DNA of 64,000 nucleotides from an uncultured Clostridia bacterium (GTDB lineage Bacteria > Bacillota > Clostridia > Christensenellales > UBA1242), in assembly GCA_944349905.1 (NCBI GenBank), contig CALVNR010000002.1:62001-126000 (forward strand). The letters are read 5' to 3'. The translations under genes were made by a program, and so were the position numbers. Shown piece by piece: positions 16,570-25,367 of the stretch (position 1 is its first letter; the number at the start of each line of letters is the position of its first letter). The notes beneath the pieces are model-generated. The model was not told the DNA's origin. It saw nothing but the letters and a program-made list of their open reading frames with translations, and made no database searches.

Positions 16570-17559
16570 ATGAAAATAATAGAAGTAAAGAATTTGCAAA
16601 AAACTTTTATAAGCAAGAAAAAATATAAAGGAAAAGAAAAGTGGAAACATTTGTTTAAGAAAAAAGAAAAAATAATAAAAAAGGCTGTAGATGATATTTC
16701 TTTTTCTGTTGAAGAAGGAGAAAGCTTGGCTTTTATAGGTCCAAATGGGGCAGGAAAATCAACTACCATAAAAATGTTGACGGGTATACTTTATCCAACA
16801 AGTGGAGAGATAAAAGTTTTAGGTTACAATCCAAGTAAAGAAAGAATCAAACTTTCCAAAGAAATAGGTTGCGTTTTTGGACAAAAAGAACAATTATGGG
16901 TGCATTTGTCAGCTATGGATAATTTTTTGTTTGTTGGTTCAATTTATGATATTCCTAAAAAAGAGTTACTTGAAAGAATTGAAGAACTTTCAAGTGTGTT
17001 TGAAATTAAAGATTTTATAAATCAACCTGTAAAAAGTTTGAGTTTGGGGCAAAGAATGAAATGTGAAATGGTGGCAAGTTTATTGCATAAACCTAAACTG
17101 TTATTTTTTGACGAACCTACGATAGGACTTGACCCAATAGCAAAAGAAACATTAAGAAATCTTGTTAAAAAGATGAACAAAGAGTTGGGGATAACTATTC
17201 TTTTTACTTCTCATGATGTTGGGGATATAGAAGAAGTTTGTAAAAGAGTAATAATTATTAATAATGGTAAAATAATGCTAGATGACAGCATGAAAAATTT
17301 GAAATACCATTATTTAAACAAAAAAATTGTTGAAGTTAATTTAAAGAAAAATATAAAAATAAAAGAGAAAGAAGGAATCAAAGTTTTAAAAGCAAAAGAC
17401 ACTATGTATAAAATTGAAGTTGATATGAATATTACTTCAATGGATGAACTTATGGGTCTTTTCAAAGCAGACGATTTGCAAGACATTTCAATTTCAACAA
17501 CACCACTTGAAGATATTATAAAAACTATTTATAGAGGTGCTAATGATGAAATGGTTTAA
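16570..17559 (+). CDS. ABC-2 type transporter, ATP-binding protein
   Basis: The 329-residue ATPase powers the two permeases encoded next. It has a Lys-rich N-terminal extension (12-38), Walker A GPNGAGKST (57-65), signature SLGQRM (158-163), Walker B LLFFDEP (178-183), and the H-loop in TSHD. The C-terminal 80 residues form the small domain typical of ABC-2 exporters. Families with one such ATPase and two DUF990-type permeases are common in Firmicutes; the substrate (drug, lipid or polysaccharide) cannot be told. It overlaps the next gene by 17 bases. Confidence 0.92.
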   Translation: MKIIEVKNLQKTFISKKKYKGKEKWKHLFKKKEKIIKKAVDDISFSVEEGESLAFIGPNGAGKSTTIKMLTGILYPTSGEIKVLGYNPSKERIKLSKEIGCVFGQKEQLWVHLSAMDNFLFVGSIYDIPKKELLERIEELSSVFEIKDFINQPVKSLSLGQRMKCEMVASLLHKPKLLFFDEPTIGLDPIAKETLRNLVKKMNKELGITILFTSHDVGDIEEVCKRVIIINNGKIMLDDSMKNLKYHYLNKKIVEVNLKKNIKIKEKEGIKVLKAKDTMYKIEVDMNITSMDELMGLFKADDLQDISISTTPLEDIIKTIYRGANDEMV

Positions 17560-18352
17560 TAAATATCTTTCTGTTTTTAAAACTAGTTTTAAGCAAGAAA
17601 AAGATACTACACTAAATATTGTTTTTAGAGCTGTTTCATTTTTGATTATGATTTATATATTTTTTCAATTATGGAATTATATTTATGGTCAAAATGGGAC
17701 AAGTCAAATTATTAAAGGATATTCGCTTGAACAAATGATTTGGTATTTGATTATAACAGAATTGCTTTATTATACTTGCAGGTATGGTCTTATAGTTAAA
17801 GAAATTTCTGATGAAATTAAAAACGGAAATATCGCCTATAAGCTAAATAAACCTTACAACTATTATTTATATCAAATAACTTCATTTATGGCAAAAAGTT
17901 GTTTTTCATTGATATTTTTGTTGCCTATTGCAGTTATAATGGAGTTTGGTTTTGTAGGCATTGTTCCAAGTTTCACTTGGGCTCAAATATTTCCTTGTTT
18001 GTTGAGTGTTTTGTTGTCAACCTTTTTAAGCTGGACTATTTATTCAATTATTGGATTAATATCTTTTTGGATACAAGATTCTACACCGTTTACATGGATT
18101 TTTTCTAAATTTGTAATGCTTCTTGGATTGTTTTTCCCTGTTGAATTTTTCCCTAACTGGCTTCAACCTTTTATAAAATATAGTCCAATTTATTCTATTA
18201 TGAGTGGACCTGCAAGTCTGGTGGCAAATTTTTCATGGAAACTTTTTGCACAAGTGGCAATTTCACAAACAGTATGGGCTTTTGTTTTTATTTTGGTAGG
18301 TATAGGTATTTATAATTTAGGTAAAAGGAGGGTGACTGCAAATGGGGGTTAA
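17543..18352 (+). CDS. ABC-2 type transporter permease, subunit 1
   Basis: An integral membrane protein of about 269 residues with six hydrophobic segments. The most plausible starts are the tandem ATG codons at 17543 and 17546, served by GAGG at 17534-17537 inside the ATPase gene. It lacks any ATPase motif and shows the DUF990 (ABC2_membrane_6) pattern: an N-terminal cytoplasmic helix, SDEIKNGNIAYKLNKPYNYYLYQ after TM2, and a C-terminal RRVTANGG. It overlaps the next gene by 11 bases, so all three subunits are translated together. Confidence 0.88.
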   Translation: MMKWFNKYLSVFKTSFKQEKDTTLNIVFRAVSFLIMIYIFFQLWNYIYGQNGTSQIIKGYSLEQMIWYLIITELLYYTCRYGLIVKEISDEIKNGNIAYKLNKPYNYYLYQITSFMAKSCFSLIFLLPIAVIMEFGFVGIVPSFTWAQIFPCLLSVLLSTFLSWTIYSIIGLISFWIQDSTPFTWIFSKFVMLLGLFFPVEFFPNWLQPFIKYSPIYSIMSGPASLVANFSWKLFAQVAISQTVWAFVFILVGIGIYNLGKRRVTANGG

Positions 18353-19133
18353 AAATAATTTATTCATGATTTTTAGATATGTAAAATTGAATTTGAAAAA
18401 ACAAGCACAGTATAAGACTTCATTTGCTATGCAAATTGTTATGATGATACTTAACAATGCGTTTTTCCTTTTACAGTGGATAATTGTTTTTAATATTACA
18501 AAATCTATTGGAGGTTATGGTTTTAAAGAAATAGTTGTTCTTTTTGGAATATGCGCTGGAAGTTACGGAGTCGCTCACTTGTTTTTTAATGGCGCTTATA
18601 AAATAGGTGACTTGATTTATGAGGGCAAACTTGATGTATATCTCACTCAACCTAAAAATGTATTGTTAAACGTTTGTAGTTCTTCAACATCAGTTTCGGC
18701 TATTGGGGATATTATATATTGTTTTATAGCTTTCATAATAGCAGGAGCGACTTGGTGGTGGTACCTTGCAGTTATACCAGTTTTAATAATTGGAGCTTTG
18801 ATATATGTAGGTGTTGTAGTGTGCTTTCAAACTCTTGCTTTTTATATAAAAAGAGGAAATGCAATTGCTGATATGATTTCAAGTGCAATAACGCAATTTG
18901 GAGCTTATCCTCCTGTTATTTTTGACACGGTATCAAAAGTTTTGTTGTATACAATAATACCTTGTGGGTTTATGTATTTTATTCCTATGGAATATATTTT
19001 TTTAGGTTTTAACATATGGTGGATAGTTGGTATGGTTGCTTTTGCTATATTCGTTGATGCTCTTGCATTTATATTGTTTAAAATCGGCTTGAAAAAATAT
19101 TCTTCAGGCAACCTTATTAGTGGTAGATTGTAA
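18342..19133 (+). CDS. ABC-2 type transporter permease, subunit 2
   Basis: The 263-residue protein has six membrane segments and the second DUF990-like sequence, including DLIYEGKLDVYLTQPKN after TM2, which parallels NGNIAYKLNKPYN in subunit 1. The ATG has AAGGAGGGTG upstream within the previous gene. The two permeases probably form a heterodimer on the shared ATPase. A terminator follows at once. Confidence 0.88.
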   Translation: MGVKNNLFMIFRYVKLNLKKQAQYKTSFAMQIVMMILNNAFFLLQWIIVFNITKSIGGYGFKEIVVLFGICAGSYGVAHLFFNGAYKIGDLIYEGKLDVYLTQPKNVLLNVCSSSTSVSAIGDIIYCFIAFIIAGATWWWYLAVIPVLIIGALIYVGVVVCFQTLAFYIKRGNAIADMISSAITQFGAYPPVIFDTVSKVLLYTIIPCGFMYFIPMEYIFLGFNIWWIVGMVAFAIFVDALAFILFKIGLKKYSSGNLISGRL

Positions 19134-19137
19134 AAAT

Positions 19138-19169
19138 AAAAACCAAAGTTTTATCTTTGGTTTTTATTT
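19138..19169. terminator. Terminator after the ABC-2 operon
   Basis: AACCAAAG and CTTTGGTT form a stem with A and T runs on both sides. It also lies at the 3' end of the opposite-strand pseudogene. Confidence 0.8.
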
Positions 19170-19705
19170 TATTTTTTCATCTATAGTATTAAAGAGATTT
19201 TGGATTTCTTTTTTCTTGATTTTAATTGTTGAAAGGGTGTTTTTATAGATTTTGATTAATGAGTTATATTCGTCTTTATTTATTAATTTTTTCATTTTTT
19301 TAAATGCATATTTATTTGCATCAATTTCATATGGCAAACTTTTATATAAATTTAAAAAATCTAAATTTGCTTTCAACTTACTTTTTTTCCATTTGTTGTT
19401 TTTAAGTTTATAACATGTTCCATCATAAAGAACAACGTAATCCAAACTTTTTTGCAATTCTTTTGAAAACAACTTTTTATTAATATATTGCTTAGCATGT
19501 CTTAATTCGTGGAATAAATAAAATAAATTGCAGTAATTTGTTTTTAATAAATTAAAATTTGCAAAAAAATATTTTTAACGGCATCGAAAGTTCCGTATGC
19601 GTTTTCATAGCCCTTTGGCATTGAAAAAGAAATATCTATTTTTATATTTTCTTTTTTGTAAAAGTTTTCAAAATTGTTTAATATCTCTGTTTTAGTTAAT
19701 TGCAT
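19164..19705 (-). pseudogene. Frameshifted HExxH metallopeptidase-like protein
   Basis: Two complement-strand frames belong together. The first starts at the ATG at 19705 with an AGGAGC site and reads 47 residues to DAVKNIF. One base missing from the 7-base T run (complement of 19563-19569) would put the frame into the downstream reading, which continues through LFYLFHELRHAKQY to the stop at 19164. The HELRH matches the zinc motif HExxH of small, phage-associated or regulatory metallopeptidases; the full product would be about 180 residues. As sequenced it is broken. A real mutation, an assembly error at a homopolymer and slippage are all possible. Confidence 0.65.
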
Positions 19706-19726
19706 AATTGCTCCTAATTTTAAGTA

Positions 19727-19756
19727 ATAAAAAAACTCCTTGAAGGAGTTTTTTTT
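19727..19756. terminator. Terminator after tRNA-Leu(CAA)
   Basis: AAAACTCC-TTGA-GGAGTTTT with A runs and T runs on either side; it separates the tRNA from the frameshifted gene. Confidence 0.85.
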
Positions 19757-19841
19757 GGTGCTGGTGGTGGGAGTCGAACCCACATGAAGTTGCCCTCAAT
19801 GGATTTTGAGTCCATCGCGTCTGCCATTCCGCCACACCAGC
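19756..19841 (-). tRNA. tRNA-Leu (anticodon CAA)
   Basis: Class II tRNA with long variable arm and encoded CCA. The body is nearly the same as tRNA-Leu(TAA) at 11486 in acceptor, D and T arms, but the anticodon in the ATGGA/TCCAT stem is CAA. Confidence 0.95.
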
Positions 19842-19875
19842 TCATTTTTTATGATGCATTTTAAATTGCTTTTTT

Positions 19876-19904
19876 ATTTTATCATATTTTTTTTATTAAT
19901 GCAA
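19876..19904 (-). promoter_or_regulatory. Promoter of tRNA-Leu(CAA)
   Basis: On the complement TTGCAT (19899-19904), 17 bases, TAAAAT (19876-19881). The rest of the 275-base gap 19842-20116 is AT-rich and otherwise empty apart from the promoter of the next gene. Confidence 0.5.
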
Positions 19905-20064
19905 GTTTTTACTGTAATTTTTCTAAAATTTTGTATTATTTTTTATTTTGAAAATTTTGTAGATTTTTGTCATAAAATGACATTAATTTGACGCTATTAT
20001 GACTTTATATTTGTATAATTTTGTAAAATATTGTAAAAAAAGTTAAAAAGAGTGGCAGTTAACG

Positions 20065-20094
20065 TTGACTATTTATTTAGTTTGATTTTATAAT
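20065..20094 (+). promoter_or_regulatory. Promoter of the sigma-like regulator gene
   Basis: TTGACT (20065-20070), 18 bases, TATAAT (20089-20094), followed by AGGGAGG before the ATG at 20117. Confidence 0.65.
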
Positions 20095-20116
20095 TTTTCC
20101 ATATTAGGGAGGAATT

Positions 20117-20644
20117 ATGAAATTAAATTTATGTGCAAAAACAATTTTAATGGTTTATAGATATTTAGACAGAATTGCTGATGCTATTGATAGACTAGTT
20201 GAAAGAAGGGCATTAAACTCTTTTTACATGTCTGGCTTTGGCTGTAAAGATAATAATATTTCTAATGTTGCACAATACATAATTGATTTAAGCGATAGAA
20301 AGGTTAAACTTATTAATTTAAAGGTTTTAACAGAAATGGCGCTTGAAAATTGTCCTATTTTACATTCTCAAATTTTAATTGAAAAATATATGGATAATGA
20401 TAAAACTTTGGTTATAGCAAGTAGACACAACTTGTCAGAAAGAACTTATTTTCGCAGGTTAAATCAAGCTTTATCTAATTTTTCAACAACTCTTGAAAAG
20501 CTTGGATTTTCAGAAAATAAATTACTTGAATATATTTCATCAGAAAAGTGGATTATTGAAGTTTATAACAGGTTGTTGTGTTCAAAAAATGATGATAATG
20601 TAAATTTGAATAATTACAGATTTGATAAAGTTGCTGTTGGTTAA
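20117..20644 (+). CDS. Sigma-region-4-like helix-turn-helix regulator (phage ArpU/DUF1492-like)
   Basis: The 175 residues begin with an amphipathic helical region. At about 93-140 there is a pattern like sigma-70 region 4: LIEKYMDNDKTLVIASRHNLSERTYFRRLNQAL, in which the acidic/hydrophobic helix, turn and recognition helix can be seen (given here as residues 93-125). In Firmicutes phages, proteins of this shape (ArpU, DUF1492) regulate late genes, which often include the terminase. The terminase-like gene lies less than 1 kb downstream on the same strand, which supports a phage origin. The 3' end overlaps the convergent gene by 4 bases. Confidence 0.6.
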   Translation: MKLNLCAKTILMVYRYLDRIADAIDRLVERRALNSFYMSGFGCKDNNISNVAQYIIDLSDRKVKLINLKVLTEMALENCPILHSQILIEKYMDNDKTLVIASRHNLSERTYFRRLNQALSNFSTTLEKLGFSENKLLEYISSEKWIIEVYNRLLCSKNDDNVNLNNYRFDKVAVG

Positions 20645-21444
20645 TTTAAATCATTTTCATCAAATTCAAAATAATCTCCTTTATGTTTTTTAAACATTTT
20701 TTTGCTTTTAGGTTGTCGTTCTTTTTGCATTGTTGGTTTGATAAGTAAATACATGATTACTAGGCATGGCAAGGAAACTCCAATAATTATAAAAGCCATT
20801 GCAACATCACTTAATTTTTCATCAACTGAAAAGTTATTTGTGAAAACAGGATTTTCTACTATGTTAAATGTTTCGGTGTTTTGCTCTATGTTTGTTTTTT
20901 CATAACAAAAAGCTGAGTAGACGTATCCAAAAATATTTGTTTGATTTTTACTGTATTTGCAATAAAACCAAGGCTTATTCATTTGAGGTATATCTTCTCC
21001 ATAAATTTCTCCATAGTATGTGCCTACTACTGTTAGGTATGGAATAGAAGTTAATGAAGTATTGTTAGTAAAAGTAGGTGATGGAAAAAGGTCTATACCG
21101 TCAAAATCAAATACTGTAAAATTTACATTTGCATAGGGCTCTTTTGGAGTTCCATCCATTACTGAGACTTCTTCTTTTTTCACATAACCATATAAATCTT
21201 TATATTGAGCAACATAGAAATCTTCATTTGCTTCTTCTGTTAGAAATACGAAATATGAAGTAGGAATAACAAACAATTTATTCTCATCATTTGAAATTGG
21301 ATTTGAATAAAAATAAGTATTATTATTTGTAATTTTTGCATAATATGTAACTTTTTGATTTGCGTAAGAAATATATGTAAAACTGTTTACAAAAAATGTA
21401 GCAAAAAATGCAAATAAAATAATTAATAAATTAATTTTTTTCAT
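20641..21444 (-). CDS. Secreted/membrane SH3-like domain protein
   Basis: The 267-residue product has a signal peptide (hydrophobic 5-22), a tandem of SH3b-like segments outside the cell (for example NTYFYSNPISNDENKLFVIP near 42-61 and YKDLYGYVKKEEV near 82-94), one membrane helix near 212-235 (IIIGVSLPCLVIMYLLI) and a charged cytoplasmic tail. Bacterial SH3 domains often bind peptidoglycan, so it may be a wall-contacting membrane protein. No enzymatic domain is present. It separates the two phage-like genes, on the opposite strand. Confidence 0.65.
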   Translation of the reverse strand: MKKINLLIILFAFFATFFVNSFTYISYANQKVTYYAKITNNNTYFYSNPISNDENKLFVIPTSYFVFLTEEANEDFYVAQYKDLYGYVKKEEVSVMDGTPKEPYANVNFTVFDFDGIDLFPSPTFTNNTSLTSIPYLTVVGTYYGEIYGEDIPQMNKPWFYCKYSKNQTNIFGYVYSAFCYEKTNIEQNTETFNIVENPVFTNNFSVDEKLSDVAMAFIIIGVSLPCLVIMYLLIKPTMQKERQPKSKKMFKKHKGDYFEFDENDLN

Positions 21445-21532
21445 ATTTTTATTTTAAAAAATATGTATTTTTTTTAATAATAATTTTTTGTCGATAAAAA
21501 CACTTAATTATCTTATTTTGACGGGTGAAAAA

Positions 21533-22954
21533 ATGGATGAAATAAAATATAAATTAAATATAGTAAAAAATCAAATTAAATTGAGAAAAGAAGATGATTT
21601 TTTATCTCATTATAATACAGGAGATAAAATTCATAAAAAACAAATATTATTTCATAAAAATAACAAAAAAAATAGATGGGTTTTTGGTGGAAATCGCTCT
21701 GGAAAAACAGAATGTGGCGCTGTTGAAACTGTTTGGCTAGCTAGGGGTATTCATCCGTATAAAGATAATAAACCTATTTCGTGCTGGGTTGTAAGTCTTT
21801 CAAAACAAGTTCAAAGAGATGTTGCTCAAAGCAAAATTTTGCACTATTTAAAAAAACAATGGATAGAGAAAATTGTCATGACAAAAGGTAGACAGGATAG
21901 TGCAGAAAGTGGTGTTATAGATTTTATATTGGTAAGAAATATTTTTGGTTCTTTAAGTAAAATAGGATTTCGTAGTTGTGACCAAGGTAGAGAAAAGTTT
22001 CAAGGTGCATCTCTTGACTTTGTTTGGTTTGATGAAGAACCGCCTTATGATATTTACATGGAATGCAAAATGAGAATCCTTGATAAACAGGGAGAACTTT
22101 TTGGAACAATGACACCGCTAAAAGGTCTTACTTGGGTTTATAATGAAATCTATCTTAATGAGCATAATGATGACAATGTATGGTTTATTCAAATGGAGTG
22201 GGCAGACAACCCTTATCTTAATAAAAAAGAAATTGAAATAATGACTAAGTCTATGTCAAAAGAAGAATTAGATAGTAGGCGATACGGGAAATTTATGCAA
22301 TGTGGTGGACTTGTATATAGTGAGTTTGACGAAAATATAAATGTAATTGAACCTTTTGATGTGCCAGAAGATTGGCAGGACAACATTTCTATTGACCCTG
22401 GTTTAAACAATCCCTTATCTGCACATTTTTATGCAAGAGATTACGACAACAATGTTTATGTAGTTGCTGAGCATTTTGAAAAAGGAAAAGAGGTTGATTA
22501 CCACTCGCAAAAAATTAAAGAAATAGCTAAAAAGCTCAATTGGAAAACCAATCGTAATGGGCAATTGGAAGCATTAATAGATTCTGCTGCAACACAAAGA
22601 ACGCTTGCTAGTTCAAAAAATGTTGTGGAATTATTTTATGAAAACGATATTGTTGTAAACCCAAGAGTAAATAAAGATATGTTTACAGGCATAAATATTG
22701 TCAAACGTTATTTAAAAGATGCTACAGGAAAATCACATCTTTTTATTTTTAGAAATTGCGTAAATTTAATTAGAGAAATAAAATCTTATTGGTGGGGTGA
22801 TGAAGATTTGCCAATAAAAAAAGATGACCATGCTCTTGATGAAATGAGATATTATCTTGTAAGTTTGACACAAGATAAAACATTTACAACCAAAAAAACT
22901 GTGGTGCAAAAGGATAAAGAGAGATTGATAAAAAAACTTGCAAAAAAACGCTGA
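21533..22954 (+). CDS. Orphan phage terminase large subunit
   Basis: The large terminase packages viral DNA with an N-terminal ATPase and a C-terminal RNase H-like nuclease. The likely start is the ATG at 21533 (weak GGTG upstream), giving 473 residues. Walker A is GGNRSGKT (52-59), Walker B FVWFDEE (163-169) and the coupling motif GTMTP is near 184. The nuclease shows SIDPG, LIDSAA and DDHALDE with the expected acidic residues, so both centres look intact. No portal, capsid, small terminase or integrase lies nearby; only a sigma-like regulator at 20117 could be related. It may be a prophage relic or a domesticated packaging motor. Confidence 0.85.
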   Translation: MDEIKYKLNIVKNQIKLRKEDDFLSHYNTGDKIHKKQILFHKNNKKNRWVFGGNRSGKTECGAVETVWLARGIHPYKDNKPISCWVVSLSKQVQRDVAQSKILHYLKKQWIEKIVMTKGRQDSAESGVIDFILVRNIFGSLSKIGFRSCDQGREKFQGASLDFVWFDEEPPYDIYMECKMRILDKQGELFGTMTPLKGLTWVYNEIYLNEHNDDNVWFIQMEWADNPYLNKKEIEIMTKSMSKEELDSRRYGKFMQCGGLVYSEFDENINVIEPFDVPEDWQDNISIDPGLNNPLSAHFYARDYDNNVYVVAEHFEKGKEVDYHSQKIKEIAKKLNWKTNRNGQLEALIDSAATQRTLASSKNVVELFYENDIVVNPRVNKDMFTGINIVKRYLKDATGKSHLFIFRNCVNLIREIKSYWWGDEDLPIKKDDHALDEMRYYLVSLTQDKTFTTKKTVVQKDKERLIKKLAKKR

Positions 22955-23054
22955 AATTGTAAAAAATATGACATTATTTAAAATAATTTGATATTTATTT
23001 GGAAAAAATAACTTTATATGATAAATTATTTATATAATTTATAAGGTGGGATAA

Positions 23055-25328
23055 ATGAAAAAGTTTAAATTTTTTGCAATATTATTGATTTTTTCACTTT
23101 CTATTGTTGGAAGTTCTCTTTTATTCTCTCCTAGTTTTAATTTTTCAAATGCAGAAGAACCAGTTGAAACAAAACCTCCTGTAAAAGTAAATAATAGCAA
23201 TGCGCAGGAAGTTTTTTCACAGCCTTGGATGTATTCTAGTATCACTTTGACAGAAGATATAACAACACCATTGACAATAAATGCAAAAACAAATGCTGAA
23301 ATTTTTAATGGGTTGCTTGATGGTAATGGGTACACAATTTACAACATTGATTTTTCAAGTGTTGATGGCGGATATAATTTAGGTCTTATTCCTTATGCAG
23401 AAGGAGCAATAATTAAAAATTTAAAAATTGGTGGAGTTATAACAAATTATGGTGATAGAACAAATCAAATCACTTATCAATTTGCAAAAGATTATAGTGA
23501 ATTATATTCAGGAATAATTGTAGGAACAGCAGTTAACTCTCAAATAGAAAATTGCGAAATTGATATTGTAAACGCTGATGGAAATAAAGACATTAATCTT
23601 GATTTAAACAAAGGTGTTGATTTTGGTGGCATAGTTGGAAAAAGTGTTGGCTCTAATTTAAAAAATATTATAGTTAATGCCAATTTTAATTTTACAGTCA
23701 AATCAACTTCTACACACAATTTTGGTGGAATAGTAGGGACATTTTCATCTAGTACAATTAATAAGTCTTTGTTTTTTGGTGGCATAAATATTACTGGCTC
23801 AGGGGAAAATGCTTATTGTGGGGGATTAATTGGTTTTGCACAAAATACAACCAGTATAATAAAAGATAATGCATCTTCTGCAACTATTAATTCTAGTTTT
23901 GCTAAAATGGGGGCAATAGTAGGACAAGTTTCTAGTGCAAGTAAAATTTCAAAATCAAATATTAATTATAATTACTGGACAGCAAACTTGAAAGGTGTAG
24001 GAGTAAATGGCGACGACTATAATAGCAATACATATATGAAACAATTAGATGTTGCTTTTAATTCAAACTTTTTGAGTAATGATGAAAATTTCAATTCTGG
24101 TTTTGATTTTAAAACTATATTTTGTGTTAAAAATTCAAAAATCACATTGCAAAGATTTCAAAAATTTTCTTTATCATTTGCTTCAAATAAAGATTCAATC
24201 ATTGAAGATATAAATTTTGTAATTAATGGTGAAAAATACAAAAGTTATACAATAGGTTATGGCGAGAAAGTCAAAATAGAAATTATTCTTAAAGATGATG
24301 TAAAAAATGATAAAGTCATTGAAAATGTTGCTAATTTTTATAGAATTTCTGAAATTTTAGTAAGCAATTCTTCAAGAATGGAAGATTTGTCACAAGCAAT
24401 TTCAAAAAATAATTCTGGTTTTGATATAACATTTATTGCAAATGATTGGACTTGTGGTGATTACGATATACATTTTGCTACAAATACTTATCAAGGTGAA
24501 TTTGTAGTTCAGCAAATTGATGGTGAATTTCCGGGTGAATTGTCGTTTGGAAATTCATTAAATTCTTTTGAACAAAATTTAACAACTTACACTATAAACA
24601 GTGATACTTCTAGAATTTATGCAGAACCTAAAGAACAAAGTTATTATTTGTTTAGTCATTGGAATCTTTATTATATTGTAAATGGTGAAGAAGTTTTGCA
24701 AGGACAAGAAAATGAAAGTTGGTGGAATGGTAATTATAGTACTCTTGCATCAATAAAAATAAATTTTGGACAAGCTCCTTTTAATCAAAATTTTAAATTA
24801 GAGGCGGTTTTTTCAAATGAAGGTGGAGTTGATATAAATCTAATTAATATAGATAAAAACAATATTGACTCTATCTCTGTGCAAGGAATTTTGTTTAAGG
24901 ATCAAGCAATAAAAATTTCAAAATACTTAACTAATGCTGAATTTAAAGTTGTAACTAAAAAAGGTTATGATTTGGATACAAATAAATTAGTTCAAAATTT
25001 AAGTAATTTATATGATAGTTCAGTAACAGAAGAAGAAATTGTAAAAAAAGTTGTGAAAAATGAAGATGGCACAACGGAATATACTTTAAATATTAATATA
25101 GCAAAGATATACGAAAAAGATAATTTAGAAAAAATAAATATAGAAATACCAACAATTTTTTCAAACAATGGTGGAGAAAATAGTCTTTTATGGTTGTGGA
25201 TAACTATACCTAGCCTTGTAGTTGTTGGGGTCGCTATATTTTTGATAGTATACATAAAGAAAAGAAACATTGCAAAAAACAATGTTAAGAAAAAAAGAGA
25301 AGCAAATTATAAAGACTTTTATTCTTGA
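23055..25328 (+). CDS. Membrane-anchored surface protein with GLUG-like repeats
   Basis: The 757 residues start with a signal peptide (7-32) and end with a membrane helix (LLWLWITIPSLVVVGVAIFLIVYI, described as about 713-736) followed by a Lys/Arg-rich tail. The N-terminal 280 residues carry a few GLUG-type turns such as FGGIVGK, FGGIVGT and CGGLIGF. The middle resembles a beta-sandwich of repeat-rich adhesins. It is probably displayed on the cell surface, anchored at its C-terminus. It is 39 bases upstream of the giant GLUG protein and probably co-transcribed with it, so the two may act together in adhesion. Confidence 0.75.
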   Translation: MKKFKFFAILLIFSLSIVGSSLLFSPSFNFSNAEEPVETKPPVKVNNSNAQEVFSQPWMYSSITLTEDITTPLTINAKTNAEIFNGLLDGNGYTIYNIDFSSVDGGYNLGLIPYAEGAIIKNLKIGGVITNYGDRTNQITYQFAKDYSELYSGIIVGTAVNSQIENCEIDIVNADGNKDINLDLNKGVDFGGIVGKSVGSNLKNIIVNANFNFTVKSTSTHNFGGIVGTFSSSTINKSLFFGGINITGSGENAYCGGLIGFAQNTTSIIKDNASSATINSSFAKMGAIVGQVSSASKISKSNINYNYWTANLKGVGVNGDDYNSNTYMKQLDVAFNSNFLSNDENFNSGFDFKTIFCVKNSKITLQRFQKFSLSFASNKDSIIEDINFVINGEKYKSYTIGYGEKVKIEIILKDDVKNDKVIENVANFYRISEILVSNSSRMEDLSQAISKNNSGFDITFIANDWTCGDYDIHFATNTYQGEFVVQQIDGEFPGELSFGNSLNSFEQNLTTYTINSDTSRIYAEPKEQSYYLFSHWNLYYIVNGEEVLQGQENESWWNGNYSTLASIKINFGQAPFNQNFKLEAVFSNEGGVDINLINIDKNNIDSISVQGILFKDQAIKISKYLTNAEFKVVTKKGYDLDTNKLVQNLSNLYDSSVTEEEIVKKVVKNEDGTTEYTLNINIAKIYEKDNLEKINIEIPTIFSNNGGENSLLWLWITIPSLVVVGVAIFLIVYIKKRNIAKNNVKKKREANYKDFYS

Positions 25329-25367
25329 TTAGGTAAGCTTAAATTTGTGCAATTTTAGGGGGGCATA

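Noticed and set aside
21483..21500. A Spo0A-box-like TTTTGTCGATAAA upstream of the terminase
   Set aside because: One near match in AT-rich DNA is expected by chance, and no promoter or second box accompanies it.
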